A program made the translations under genes and the position numbers. Source: Halobacteriovorax sp. GB3 (GTDB lineage Bacteria > Bdellovibrionota > Bacteriovoracia > Bacteriovoracales > Bacteriovoracaceae). From it: a stretch of DNA of 64,000 nt. This document shows positions 9,472 through 17,486 of this stretch, in pieces; the first letter of the stretch is position 1; each line of letters starts with the position of its first letter. The notes under the pieces are model-generated. The model saw nothing but the letters and a program-made list of their open reading frames with translations, was not told where the DNA came from and made no database searches. The stretch covers positions 1,054,001 through 1,118,000 of the forward strand of contig NZ_JAQSLN010000003.1 in assembly GCF_028649655.1 (NCBI RefSeq), written 5' to 3'.

Positions 9472-10221
9472 ATGAAGAAGCTCATTTTTATCTTCACATT
9501 TATTTCATTAGAGATTCACGCTGAGAGCATTTGCCGCGTTGGAACTTTTAGTAGCCCTCCCGCCCTTGCAGATGCAAAGAGCGTTCATGGAGCACCGGCC
9601 AATGCGATTATTAAGGAAGCTCTCTTCTTAGAGGGATTTAAAACACAATGGATTGACTACAATCATTACCAGGCCGACAGTGATCTCTTAAATAATAAAA
9701 TGGATCTGGCCTTTGGTGCACTTTTAGAACTTCCTTCAAGAACGAGAAGAAAATTAAGCTTCATTCCTCTTCTTAGTTATCGCTACTCGATGATCTCTCT
9801 TCATAAAAAGAAAAAAGAGAAGAAGCAAATCATTGGAATGCTGCCTTACCACAAACTTGTCGTTAAGAAGTATACTCAAGAAGGACAATCTATCATTCAC
9901 GGCACAAGAGAGAAGCTTCTCACAAAACTCATAAGCGGTGAAATTGATTCTATGCTCGATATCTACACCAATTTCCTCTTTGAAATTAAAACTCTGAAAT
10001 ACCCTAAAGATAAATTCGACTATCTTTCAGGTAACGACGACATTAACTTTGGAGGGGTCATATCAGCTAAAAACTCTCCATGTTTTCAAGCCTTTAAGAG
10101 AGGTCTTCACAAATTGACCCTCAAATATTCTCTTTCAACCTTCTCTTCGAACAATTGGCCAAAATGGTTGCCTTCGATCTTTCTTTCTAAAGATGAAATT
10201 ATAAGACACAGCTTAAATTAA
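9472..10221 (+). CDS. Periplasmic solute-binding-like protein (family 3 style)
   Basis: The 249-residue protein has a signal peptide (K-K-L-I-F-I-F, cleavage after H-A). The mature part has a two-lobed binding-protein look: R-V-G-T-F near the start, M-D-L-A-F-G-A in the middle, and S-R-T-R-R-K-L-S-F, a pattern seen in extracellular family 3 solute-binding proteins. It is a paralogue of the next gene: both share T-R-R-K-L-S-F, N-F-G-G-V and a C-terminal P-K-W-x-P-x-I-F-L-S. No permease or ATPase gene is nearby, so transport is not supported by context. A sensory or scavenging role is possible. Confidence 0.7.
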   Translation: MKKLIFIFTFISLEIHAESICRVGTFSSPPALADAKSVHGAPANAIIKEALFLEGFKTQWIDYNHYQADSDLLNNKMDLAFGALLELPSRTRRKLSFIPLLSYRYSMISLHKKKKEKKQIIGMLPYHKLVVKKYTQEGQSIIHGTREKLLTKLISGEIDSMLDIYTNFLFEIKTLKYPKDKFDYLSGNDDINFGGVISAKNSPCFQAFKRGLHKLTLKYSLSTFSSNNWPKWLPSIFLSKDEIIRHSLN

Positions 10222-10314
10222 TCCCTTTTATTCATTTTCGAATGCTTTATTGAGTAAGAAATCTTAACTAACAAAATCACCAAGTATAAAGAAAAATTAA
10301 TTATAATGAGAAAT

Positions 10315-11070
10315 ATGAAGATCATCATTCTTTTAACTTTTTTCCTATCTTCGCAGACATACGCTTGCCGTGTGGCCACCTTTGATATGCCTCCTTGGGT
10401 AAAAGCGCAAAAGACCAATACTCCAGCATATATGAATGACATTGTGGCCATGGCCTTTGAAGAGATGGGTCAGAAAGTAGAATGGATTACTCATCAATAT
10501 AATCTTGGCCCAGAAACTCTATTTAAGAAAAAGGCAGATCTTTTTATTGGTGCAGTTCTAGATTTTGATTCCAACACGAGAAGAAAACTTTCATTCACTC
10601 CCTTTGTTCGTTTTAACTATGTTTTAATTGAACAGAAAAATCACCCCAATGCCTCTCATCAATTATCTTCTGATGTCAGTGTGGGAATTATGAAAAACTA
10701 CAAATCAGCTCGCATGAACCTAGAGAAATTCGGTGTCAATATTATTGAAGCACAAAGGCATGAGCTCTTAAACTTATTAAATAAAAAGAAGATCAATTAC
10801 ATTATTGATGTCCATGCAACTTATCTTTACTTTCTAGGAGAAAAGCTTCGAATCGAAAATAAATTTAATTATATAAAAGATGACCAAGATACCAACTTTG
10901 GTGGTGTTGTTGGACTTAGAAAGTCTCAGTGCCAAGAAACATTTAGAAAGGGACTAAGTAAACTCTTTCAGAAAAAGAAAGGCCTTAAAAACTCAGTTTC
11001 TCTCTATCCAAAATGGATGCCTGAGATTTTTCTCTCAGACAAAGATATTATCATCAATCAAATTAACTAA
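10315..11070 (+). CDS. Periplasmic solute-binding-like protein, paralogue of the upstream gene
   Basis: Signal peptide (K-I-I-I-L-L-T-F-F-L, cleavage near T-Y-A) followed by C-R-V-A-T-F, a mid A-D-L-F-I-G-A and N-T-R-R-K-L-S-F, then N-F-G-G-V and P-K-W-M-P-E-I-F-L-S. The whole length of about 251 residues aligns with the preceding gene, so the two arose by tandem duplication and divergence. I choose the ATG at 10315. The ATG at 10306 adds M-R-N and has no ribosome-binding site, although either is possible. The gene ends a few bases before a strong bidirectional terminator. Ligand unknown, and no transporter partners are present. Confidence 0.7.
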   Translation: MKIIILLTFFLSSQTYACRVATFDMPPWVKAQKTNTPAYMNDIVAMAFEEMGQKVEWITHQYNLGPETLFKKKADLFIGAVLDFDSNTRRKLSFTPFVRFNYVLIEQKNHPNASHQLSSDVSVGIMKNYKSARMNLEKFGVNIIEAQRHELLNLLNKKKINYIIDVHATYLYFLGEKLRIENKFNYIKDDQDTNFGGVVGLRKSQCQETFRKGLSKLFQKKKGLKNSVSLYPKWMPEIFLSDKDIIINQIN

Positions 11071-11100
11071 AAAAAAAGGCTCCTTATAGGAGCCTTTTTC
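11071..11100. terminator. Bidirectional intrinsic terminator
   Basis: Nine-pair stem (arms 11076-11084 and 11088-11096, 3-nt loop) with an A tract before it and a T tract after it. It sits between the convergent solute-binding gene and nuoI and can serve both strands. Confidence 0.85.
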
Positions 11101-11108
11101 ATTAAGAA

Positions 11109-11645
11109 TTATTTTACGATACGATCACGCCAAGCTCTAATATCTGGAGCAAGGTAGTCATACTTCATGTCAGAAAGTGTGTATTGTGCAAATTCGTAAT
11201 CTGTCGTGTGAGTTAGACACTCAGTAGGACAAACCGTTGTACAAAGACCACAGTAACAACATAGAGCTGTATCGATTGTGTACTGTTGTAGATCAAGTCT
11301 AATTGGCGTTCCGTTAGAAGCCTTAAGGGCCGGAGCTTCTTTTGGTCTCTTTGTCGCTGTAATATAAATACAGTCAACTGGACAAGCAACAGCACATTGA
11401 TAACAAGAAATACAGTTTTCAGCATCGTTGAAAAGTCTTGAACGAGAGTTCGCTGGAAGCTCTTCACGTACTTCTGGGTATTCAATTGTTACAGGCTTAA
11501 CCCCATAAACATAACGGAAAGTAATGGCCATTCCCTTGAGAACAGTTGAAACACCATCCCAAATATTTTTAAACCACTTTCCTACCGTCAGAGTTTCTTG
11601 CTCTCTATTTACAGTAAGGACACTTACTTCGTTATTTGCGCTCAT
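11109..11645 (-). CDS. nuoI: NADH-quinone oxidoreductase subunit I
   Basis: The 178-residue subunit carries two [4Fe-4S] clusters that lead electrons toward the quinone site of complex I. Two C-x2-C-x2-C-x3-C-P motifs are visible: C-I-S-C-Y-Q-C-A-V-A-C-P and, about 40 residues later, C-C-Y-C-G-L-C-T-T-V-C-P. The N-terminal stretch G-M-A-I-T-F-R-Y resembles the membrane-contacting helix of NuoI. It is the last gene of the nuoB-C-D-I operon. Its start overlaps the nuoD stop by 4 bp, implying coupled translation. The terminator at 11071-11100 ends the transcript, so nuoJ and later genes are not here. Confidence 0.93.
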   Translation of the reverse strand: MSANNEVSVLTVNREQETLTVGKWFKNIWDGVSTVLKGMAITFRYVYGVKPVTIEYPEVREELPANSRSRLFNDAENCISCYQCAVACPVDCIYITATKRPKEAPALKASNGTPIRLDLQQYTIDTALCCYCGLCTTVCPTECLTHTTDYEFAQYTLSDMKYDYLAPDIRAWRDRIVK

Positions 11646-12778
11646 CGGTCAACCTCTCCAAGAACGATATCGATACTACCAATTGATGCTACGAAGTCAG
11701 CAATAAGCTGTCCTGGAGCCATATCTGGAAGCATAGATACGTGTGTAAAACATGATGACTTAACTTTAAGTCTGTATGGAGTCTTTCCACCATCTGAAAT
11801 AAGGTGGTATCCAAGCTCTCCACGTGGACATTCAGTTCTCATATAAATTTCACCAGCAGGTACCTTGATAATTTTAGGTACTTTCCCCATAACAGGACCT
11901 TCTTCGATCCCTTCTAGAGCTTGTCTGATGATCTTAATTGATTCGTAAATTTCTAGAACACGTACGTGGTAACGATCCCAACAATCTCCTAGAGTTCCCA
12001 TCTCACCTTTACCAGTGATAACGTCGAAATCAAATTGATCATAGATTCCGTATGGTCTCTCTTTTCTTAGATCCCACTCAACTCCCGAACCACGTAGAAC
12101 TGGTCCAGTAGCTCCGTAATCGAAGGCCATTTCTTTAGAGATTACACCAACGTTTGCCGTTCTAGCACGGAAGATTTTATTCATACCAACAAGATTGTGG
12201 TACTTCTTCATATTTTCTTCCATCTCATCAACAAATTTATCAATTCTTCTTAGGTGATCATCTGATAGATCATTCCAAACACCACCAATCCAAACATAGT
12301 TATAAAGAAGACGAGCACCAGAAACTTCTTCGAAGATTCTTAGAATTGTCTCTCTATCTTGGAAAGCATAGAGGAATGGAGAGAAAGCACCAAGGTCAAT
12401 TGCGTACGTTCCAAAGAACATCAAGTGTGATGCGACTCTTTGAAGTTCTGCAATAATGATTCTTACGTACTCTGCTCTTTTAGGAACTTCTGTTCCCAGC
12501 ATCTTTTCAACAGCGAGGGCATAACCCCACTCCATTGACATAGAAGCAAGATAATCAAGTCTATCTGTAAAAGGAATAACACCGCGGTAATCTAAATTTT
12601 CCGAGTGCTTCTCCATACATCTGTGGAGATATCCTAGGTGTGGTTTCGCATGGGCAACAACCTCAGAGTCTGTCTTAATTTCGACACGAAGAACCCCGTG
12701 AGTTGCAGGGTGCTGAGGACCCATGTTCAACGTCAGTAGATCAGTATGTAGCTTTTCTTGTTCTTTATTGTGATCCAT
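11642..12778 (-). CDS. nuoD: NADH-quinone oxidoreductase subunit D
   Basis: The 378-residue 49-kDa-type subunit forms the quinone pocket of complex I together with NuoB. The family hallmark N-M-G-P-Q-H-P-A-T-H-G-V-L-R is near residue 18. R-T-A-N-V-G-V-I, the G-S-G-V-E-W-D-L segment and the C-terminal F-V-A-S-I-G-S-I-D-I-V-L-G-E-V-D-R are also present. The length is slightly short of the usual about 400 residues but complete. It begins 15 bp after nuoC and overlaps nuoI by 4 bp. NuoC and NuoD are separate here, unlike the fused form of enteric bacteria. Confidence 0.95.
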   Translation of the reverse strand: MDHNKEQEKLHTDLLTLNMGPQHPATHGVLRVEIKTDSEVVAHAKPHLGYLHRCMEKHSENLDYRGVIPFTDRLDYLASMSMEWGYALAVEKMLGTEVPKRAEYVRIIIAELQRVASHLMFFGTYAIDLGAFSPFLYAFQDRETILRIFEEVSGARLLYNYVWIGGVWNDLSDDHLRRIDKFVDEMEENMKKYHNLVGMNKIFRARTANVGVISKEMAFDYGATGPVLRGSGVEWDLRKERPYGIYDQFDFDVITGKGEMGTLGDCWDRYHVRVLEIYESIKIIRQALEGIEEGPVMGKVPKIIKVPAGEIYMRTECPRGELGYHLISDGGKTPYRLKVKSSCFTHVSMLPDMAPGQLIADFVASIGSIDIVLGEVDR

Positions 12779-12793
12779 GATGAACGCTATCCT

Positions 12794-13438
12794 TTATTCG
12801 CCTTTACTCTCAGCAAGGCTTGCCATTTTTTTATTCAGTTGATCTTCAAGGTCAGATGACACATTCCCACTCCAAGAACCAGATACTAGCTTTGGATTTT
12901 CCATTTCAAGCTTAAGCTTAGTCATGAAGTCAAAGTCATCTTGGTTAATTTTGTGTGCAGGGTTTACCTCAAGTCCTTGCCATTCTTTTTGAACAACATA
13001 GTCTTTTCTTAGAGGGTAACCTTCCCAGTCATCAGGACAAAGAATTCTTTCAAGCTCAGGGTGTCCAACAAAGTCTACACCAAGCATATCGTAACACTCT
13101 CTCTCTTGATAATTAGCCGCTTTCCAAACATCAACAACTGAATCAAGTTTTGGAAGAGCTTCACCATCTTTTGAAAGCTTAACTTTTAGAATTAACTCTA
13201 GGTTTTTTGTGAATGAAGCAAGAATGTAAGAAACTTCTAGTCTATCTTCATAATCACAACCAGTGATTGCTTGAAGAACATTGAAGTTAAACTCATCACT
13301 ATCTCTTAGAGCAAAACAAACTTTCTTAATTTCAGAAGCTTCTACAGTAATTGAAGAATCACCGATTTCAGCTTCATTGAAAGTTGCTTTAGCTGCAGCA
13401 ATTTCTTTATTTAAAAATTCAATAATTTGATTATGCAT
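12794..13438 (-). CDS. nuoC: NADH-quinone oxidoreductase subunit C
   Basis: The 214-residue 30-kDa-type subunit of the peripheral arm of complex I. The signature [16 protein letters not shown] followed by [17 protein letters not shown] is clear in the middle of the protein. The C-terminal about 40 residues are a less conserved, charged tail. The start overlaps the end of nuoB by 8 bp, and nuoD follows after a 15-bp gap, so the gene is an internal member of one operon. NuoC is a structural subunit without cofactors. Confidence 0.93.
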   Translation of the reverse strand: MHNQIIEFLNKEIAAAKATFNEAEIGDSSITVEASEIKKVCFALRDSDEFNFNVLQAITGCDYEDRLEVSYILASFTKNLELILKVKLSKDGEALPKLDSVVDVWKAANYQERECYDMLGVDFVGHPELERILCPDDWEGYPLRKDYVVQKEWQGLEVNPAHKINQDDFDFMTKLKLEMENPKLVSGSWSGNVSSDLEDQLNKKMASLAESKGE

Positions 13439-13913
13439 TCTTCACCCACTTGTCTCTAAGAAGTCTTTCATTTGCGACTTTCTTTTGAAGAGTCATTAGA
13501 CCTTCAATAAGGGCTTCTGGTCTTGGAGGACAACCTGGAACATAAACGTCAACAGGAACGATCTCATCAACACCTTTAAGTACGTGATAACCGTGTTGCC
13601 AGTAAGGCCCACCCTTGTTCGCACATGAACCCATTGAGATAACATATTTCGGCTCGGCCATTTGCTCATAGAGAGTCTGGATTCTTGGAGCCATTTTTAA
13701 AGTAACAGTACCCGCTACGATCATAAGATCGGCACGTCTTGGAGTGGCCATGAATGCCCCACACCCGAAACGCTCGAGGTCGTACTTAGCAGCACCAGTT
13801 GCCATCATCTCAATAGCACAACAAGCGAGACCAAATGTCATTGGCCATAGTGAATTCTTTCTTCCCCAGTTGAGGAAGTCATCAACCTTCATTAAAACAA
13901 CGCCATCTTGCAT
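13431..13913 (-). CDS. nuoB: NADH-quinone oxidoreductase subunit B
   Basis: The 160-residue subunit carries the terminal N2 [4Fe-4S] cluster that reduces quinone. Visible motifs are L-A-C-C-A-I-E-M (tandem cysteines), S-M-G-S-C-A-N and P-G-C-P-P-R-P-E-A, which together supply the four cluster cysteines. An A-A-A-G-G-A element just before the ATG supports the start. It is the first gene of the nuoB-C-D-I unit. nuoA, which usually precedes nuoB, is absent: the next gene upstream on this strand is an unrelated secreted metallopeptidase. Confidence 0.95.
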   Translation of the reverse strand: MQDGVVLMKVDDFLNWGRKNSLWPMTFGLACCAIEMMATGAAKYDLERFGCGAFMATPRRADLMIVAGTVTLKMAPRIQTLYEQMAEPKYVISMGSCANKGGPYWQHGYHVLKGVDEIVPVDVYVPGCPPRPEALIEGLMTLQKKVANERLLRDKWVKNA

Positions 13914-14075
13914 TAGCGCAATCCTTTAAGTTTTAGAGTTAAATCATGATGTTATTATGCCTTATTTTTACCTTTCTGGCGATTCATAGTCAATGAAAGC
14001 CGAGAAAAAAGTACTGGATAAGTCACCTATTTCACAGGTGCCACTGCGTTATAGGCCAACGCATCGTAGATAAAC

Positions 14076-15041
14076 TTATTTAGAAGAAATGTGAGAACAA
14101 CGCTTTAGATAGCTCATTTCGAGTTTTTCAACAGCGCGTAAAGAGCTTGGAGAACGCTTCTTTGACGCAGGCGCTCTGCCTAAAGTTTGTCTGGCATAGG
14201 CCATTCTCTTGCGGTCATTTTCGCAAGCTTTGCCCATTATTGTGTAGTATTCTTTCACTGCGGCAAGAGGATATGGCAAACTATAGGCCGAAGAGACAAA
14301 GACAACTTGCTTAGGACTCACAAAGCTAAACTCTTTTTCATTAATTTCGAGTTCTTTTAAAACCTTTGAAAATTCTTCGTGAAAAGCCCCTACTTTATAA
14401 AATTCATTGATCGCCATCTTTCTAGAATATTTATTCTTCTCTTTAACAAGCTCACAATTATTCTTTTTGCCAAGACGACTTCTAAAGACTTCATCATAGA
14501 CACGACATTCAATAAGGTAGGCATCCACCTCTCCACCGCGCCCTTCAATAGTTGAAGTGACAAAGTTTTTCATATCAAAGTGACCGACATAAGGATTGAA
14601 AGGACTTCGAAAAGCAAAGTGAGCAAGCTCATGGGCCAGGTCAAGAGTGGCATCGAGAACGCTCAAGTCCCTATTTAGAAAGACCTTCGTTCGAGATTCA
14701 TAGGCAACGTGTTCAGGTGTTGATGGATTGAACTTTCGAATGAGTGTCGTATCAGTTAATGAACCACCACTTGGAATAATCACATCAGTTAGTGTCATCC
14801 CCTGTTCAGCTGCGACACTTCTTGCTCTTGTAATAAGCTTCACTCCCGTATCAGAGCTTTTGATCATTTTTAAAAGTTCTAAAATGGCCTCATTTTCACT
14901 GGCCGCAAGAAATCTCCACTTCATCTTTTGATAATTGATATTCTCAGTATAAATTGTTTGAATCTCACGCTTGTACATTTCATGTGCAAGTGATGTTAGC
15001 GATAAAGAGAATAATGTCATTGATATAAGTAGAATCTTCAT
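14076..15041 (-). CDS. Secreted HExxH metallopeptidase-like protein
   Basis: A signal peptide (K-I-L-L-I-S-M-T-L-F, cleavage near S-L-A) begins at the ATG at 15041, which I prefer to the in-frame start six codons upstream. The mature protein has L-A-H-E-L-A-H-F, a zinc HExxH site, near residue 140. A downstream E-G-R-G-G-E-V-D-A-Y offers possible third-ligand glutamates. The family is not one I can name. The role is probably a periplasmic or exported gluzincin-type protease. It is monocistronic in appearance, with weak inverted repeats (CACCT/AGGTG and TGCGTT/AACGCA) downstream of the stop that lack a T tract. Confidence 0.65.
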   Translation of the reverse strand: MKILLISMTLFSLSLTSLAHEMYKREIQTIYTENINYQKMKWRFLAASENEAILELLKMIKSSDTGVKLITRARSVAAEQGMTLTDVIIPSGGSLTDTTLIRKFNPSTPEHVAYESRTKVFLNRDLSVLDATLDLAHELAHFAFRSPFNPYVGHFDMKNFVTSTIEGRGGEVDAYLIECRVYDEVFRSRLGKKNNCELVKEKNKYSRKMAINEFYKVGAFHEEFSKVLKELEINEKEFSFVSPKQVVFVSSAYSLPYPLAAVKEYYTIMGKACENDRKRMAYARQTLGRAPASKKRSPSSLRAVEKLEMSYLKRCSHISSK

Positions 15042-15132
15042 TGCTAGACTTCTCGGCACGATATCCGAGGTGAATTAGTCTTTTATATCTGACAATACGC
15101 GTCTGGAATACTCTTCCTTGAAGCGAAGTGAC

Positions 15133-15161
15133 TTGCAGTTAAGTGGCGAAAATTTTATAAA
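15133..15161 (+). promoter_or_regulatory. Predicted sigma70-type promoter of sodB
   Basis: TTGCAG at 15133-15138 and TATAAA at 15156-15161 are separated by exactly 17 bp. Transcription from here would give a leader of about 70 nt carrying a hairpin before the sodB ribosome-binding site. Confidence 0.6.
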
Positions 15162-15203
15162 GTAAGGGCGAAAACATGTTTAACCTAAACCCAATTCGGA
15201 TAA

Positions 15204-15222
15204 CCGTCTCGCTTATAGACGG
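15204..15222 (+). promoter_or_regulatory. Leader hairpin upstream of sodB
   Basis: A perfect six-pair stem, CCGTCT/AGACGG, with a 7-nt loop ends 1 nt before the purine-rich AAAAGGAG ribosome-binding site. It could affect mRNA stability or translation start. No function is known. Confidence 0.5.
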
Positions 15223-15238
15223 CAAAAGGAGAAAAAAA

Positions 15239-15814
15239 ATGGAACATAAATTACCAGAACTCCCATGGGCAAAAGACGCACTTGCTCCACTAATCTCAGC
15301 AGAAACAATTGAATTCCACTACGGAAAGCACCACAATGCTTACGTAACAAAGCTAAACGCAGGAATCCAAGGAACTGAATTTGAAAATATGACACTTGAA
15401 GAAATCATCATGAAAGCTAAGGGTGGTCTTTTCAACAATGCAGCTCAAGTTTGGAACCACACTTTCTACTGGAACTGTCTTGCACCAAACGCTGGTGGAG
15501 AAGCAACAGGAACTGTAGCTGAAGCAATCAACGCGAAATGGGGATCTTTTGATAAATTTAAAGAAGAATTCACAAACAGCGCTGCTACAAACTTCGCTTC
15601 AGGTTGGACATGGCTAGTTAAGAACTCTGCAGGAGAGCTTGAAATCGTTAACACTGACGATGCTCAAACTCCAATGACAGACGGAAAAACAGCTCTTCTT
15701 ACAATCGACGTATGGGAACATGCCTACTACGTTGATTACAGAAATGCTCGTCCAAGCTACATTGACGCTTTCTGGAAGCTAGTTAATTGGGAATTTGTTA
15801 ACTCAAATATGTAA
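15239..15814 (+). CDS. sodB: Superoxide dismutase, iron type
   Basis: The 191-residue enzyme converts superoxide to oxygen and hydrogen peroxide. The iron-type signature A-A-Q-V-W-N-H-T-F-Y-W is present; the early Gln is characteristic of Fe rather than Mn enzymes. D-V-W-E-H-A-Y-Y supplies the late Asp and His metal ligands, and H-Y-G-K-H-H-N-A-Y the first. The ATG at 15239 follows AAAAGGAG at good spacing; an in-frame ATG at 15176 would add an unrelated N-terminus and is rejected. There is no signal peptide, so it is cytoplasmic. It has its own promoter and a strong terminator, so it is probably a single-gene unit. Confidence 0.95.
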   Translation: MEHKLPELPWAKDALAPLISAETIEFHYGKHHNAYVTKLNAGIQGTEFENMTLEEIIMKAKGGLFNNAAQVWNHTFYWNCLAPNAGGEATGTVAEAINAKWGSFDKFKEEFTNSAATNFASGWTWLVKNSAGELEIVNTDDAQTPMTDGKTALLTIDVWEHAYYVDYRNARPSYIDAFWKLVNWEFVNSNM

Positions 15815-15821
15815 TTCCAAT

Positions 15822-15849
15822 AAGGGGCCTTTTCGGGCCCCTTTTTTTT
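15822..15849 (+). terminator. Intrinsic terminator of sodB
   Basis: GC-rich stem GGGGCC/GGCCCC (15824-15829 with 15836-15841), extended by A-T pairs and followed by eight T residues. Confidence 0.9.
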
Positions 15850-15932
15850 GCTCTTCACTAAACTTTTCTTCTCCATTAACCGATAAGACTAATAAGGTTT
15901 AACAACTGGTTTCAATCAGTTAAGGAATAATA

Positions 15933-16763
15933 ATGAAGAAAATGACGACGACTCTGCTCTTTGGAGCCCTTTGTATTTCAAGTTTTGCAAAAAGTGAAAA
16001 ACCAAAAGATCCCGCTGCTTCGATCTACTTACAAAAGCAATCGAACCATATGCAAAAGATGCTTGGAAAACTAAGACAGGCCGAAGGACTACTCGATCAA
16101 AATAAAATTGTTCTCAACAATAAAGAACAAGAAATTTTTAAGCTCCAGTCTATGAATGACCAACTGGTTGCAGAGATGAACTTATCTAATATAGAAGTTC
16201 AAAAGAAAGAGCTAGAAATAACTAAACTTTCACAGAGATTTGAAGAAGTAAAAAATAACTACGTTGCTCTTTCTACTGGAACAAAAACCCAGTCAAGAAT
16301 GCCAGCGAGTGTGAAACAGAAGTCTTTCCACCTGACGATCAGCTCAGACTTTTTTACAAATGATGGAATGACAATTCAGCCATCGAAGAAAAAAGAATTA
16401 AAAGAATTGATATCAAAATATATTAATGAAAATTACATTTCTTCAACGGCATCAACGATATCAATTATCGGTCACAGTAGCCCCCTTTACAAAGGACACT
16501 TCATTGCAACAGAAGAAGCCACAGACGAACTCATAGAAAAAGAAATGGAAATGAGTTTCAAAAGAGCTCACGCCGTATCTAAATTGATGCTAGGAACGAA
16601 TTTCAACTCAACAGATTTTAATAAAGATTTGAAATCTAAAATGAGAGTTTCAGGAAATTCTTTTTTGAGCCCAATTCGTCAAACGAGAGCACCGGCGAGT
16701 GTCGACTCATGTGAGACAATTGATTGTAAAGGCTCACAAAGAGTCGAAATACATTTCAATTAA
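15933..16763 (+). CDS. Secreted coiled-coil protein with OmpA-like C-terminal domain
   Basis: The 276-residue protein has a signal peptide (K-K-M-T-T-T-L-L-F, cleavage near S-F-A) and a helical, Gln/Lys/Glu-rich coiled-coil region to about residue 110. A C-terminal domain follows with I-S-I-I-G-H-S-S, S-F-K-R-A-H-A-V-S, R-V-S-G-N-S and a final R-V-E-I-H-F. That order matches the peptidoglycan-binding OmpA/MotB fold, although the usual N-x-x-L-S-x-x-R-A motif is altered. It probably sits in the periplasm and may link to the cell wall. A good ribosome-binding site (AAGGA) precedes the ATG. Its stop codon abuts that of the convergent pdxH. Confidence 0.7.
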   Translation: MKKMTTTLLFGALCISSFAKSEKPKDPAASIYLQKQSNHMQKMLGKLRQAEGLLDQNKIVLNNKEQEIFKLQSMNDQLVAEMNLSNIEVQKKELEITKLSQRFEEVKNNYVALSTGTKTQSRMPASVKQKSFHLTISSDFFTNDGMTIQPSKKKELKELISKYINENYISSTASTISIIGHSSPLYKGHFIATEEATDELIEKEMEMSFKRAHAVSKLMLGTNFNSTDFNKDLKSKMRVSGNSFLSPIRQTRAPASVDSCETIDCKGSQRVEIHFN

Positions 16764-17381
16764 TTATGGACTAAGGCGTTTGATTTGCCATGAAGAATCA
16801 TTCGCCTTAGAAAACTCAAAGCGATCATTCAATCGAAACTCTCCATAAACAAAGAATTCAATTGTTGAAACTTCAATCAAATATCCTCCCCAGTTTTCTG
16901 GGTAGTCAATAACATCTTGATCGGCGAATCTTTCTAAGCATTCGTTATATTTTTTTACCAATTCATCACGATCTGAAACGACAGAAGACTGGCGTGAAAT
17001 GGCACTGGCGGCTTGACTCTCTTTTGCTCTAGAGTGGAAATAAATCTTAGAATCTTCCTGTTTCATTTTTGTAGCAATTCCTCGTAAGCTCACCTGTCTT
17101 TCACTTTTATGCCAATAAAAAGAGAGAGCAACATGAGGATTCTCACTAATATCTTGCCCTTTTCGACTTTCATAATTTGTAACAAATGAGAAGTACTTCA
17201 CACCATCTTGTTCTTTAATTCCTTTAAAAAGAACTGTACGAACAGTTGGGACCCCGTCTTTTGTCGATGTCGCAAGGGCCATCGCATGCGGGTTTTCCTC
17301 GAGAGTTAAGGCCTTTTGAAACCAGGTTTCAAATGTTTGATAAGGGTCACTTGTAATTTCATATTTTTCTAAATTATCCAT
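16764..17381 (-). CDS. pdxH: Pyridoxamine 5'-phosphate oxidase
   Basis: The FMN enzyme oxidises pyridoxamine or pyridoxine 5'-phosphate to pyridoxal 5'-phosphate, the last step of B6 cofactor supply. The 205 residues show V-R-T-V-L-F-K-G (FMN binding), N-Y-E-S-R-K-G, F-Y-W-H-K-S-E-R-Q-V, S-R-Q-S-S-V, and the C-terminal R-L-N-D-R with W-Q-I-K-R-L-S-P, all typical. It is a little shorter than the about 218 residues of the E. coli enzyme. The gene appears to stand alone. Downstream it meets the convergent OmpA-like gene with no spacer, so no terminator separates them. Confidence 0.92.
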   Translation of the reverse strand: MDNLEKYEITSDPYQTFETWFQKALTLEENPHAMALATSTKDGVPTVRTVLFKGIKEQDGVKYFSFVTNYESRKGQDISENPHVALSFYWHKSERQVSLRGIATKMKQEDSKIYFHSRAKESQAASAISRQSSVVSDRDELVKKYNECLERFADQDVIDYPENWGGYLIEVSTIEFFVYGEFRLNDRFEFSKANDSSWQIKRLSP

Positions 17382-17460
17382 GACTTAAAAATAATATGCT
17401 TTAAAAGACCTTAGCAAGGGAAAAAAAGGAGATCTGTATCAGATAGAAGGGTGATAAAAA

Positions 17461-17484
17461 AGGCCCTTAAAAAAGGGCCATTTT
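17461..17484 (-). terminator. Intrinsic terminator of the 641-aa secreted protein gene
   Basis: Stem GGCCCTT/AAGGGCC (17462-17468 with 17473-17479, 4-nt loop). Read on the minus strand it is followed by a run of T residues. Confidence 0.75.
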
Positions 17485-17486
17485 AT

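Noticed and set aside
13985-14075. Terminator between the metallopeptidase gene and nuoB
   Set aside because: Short inverted repeats are present but without a T tract on either strand.
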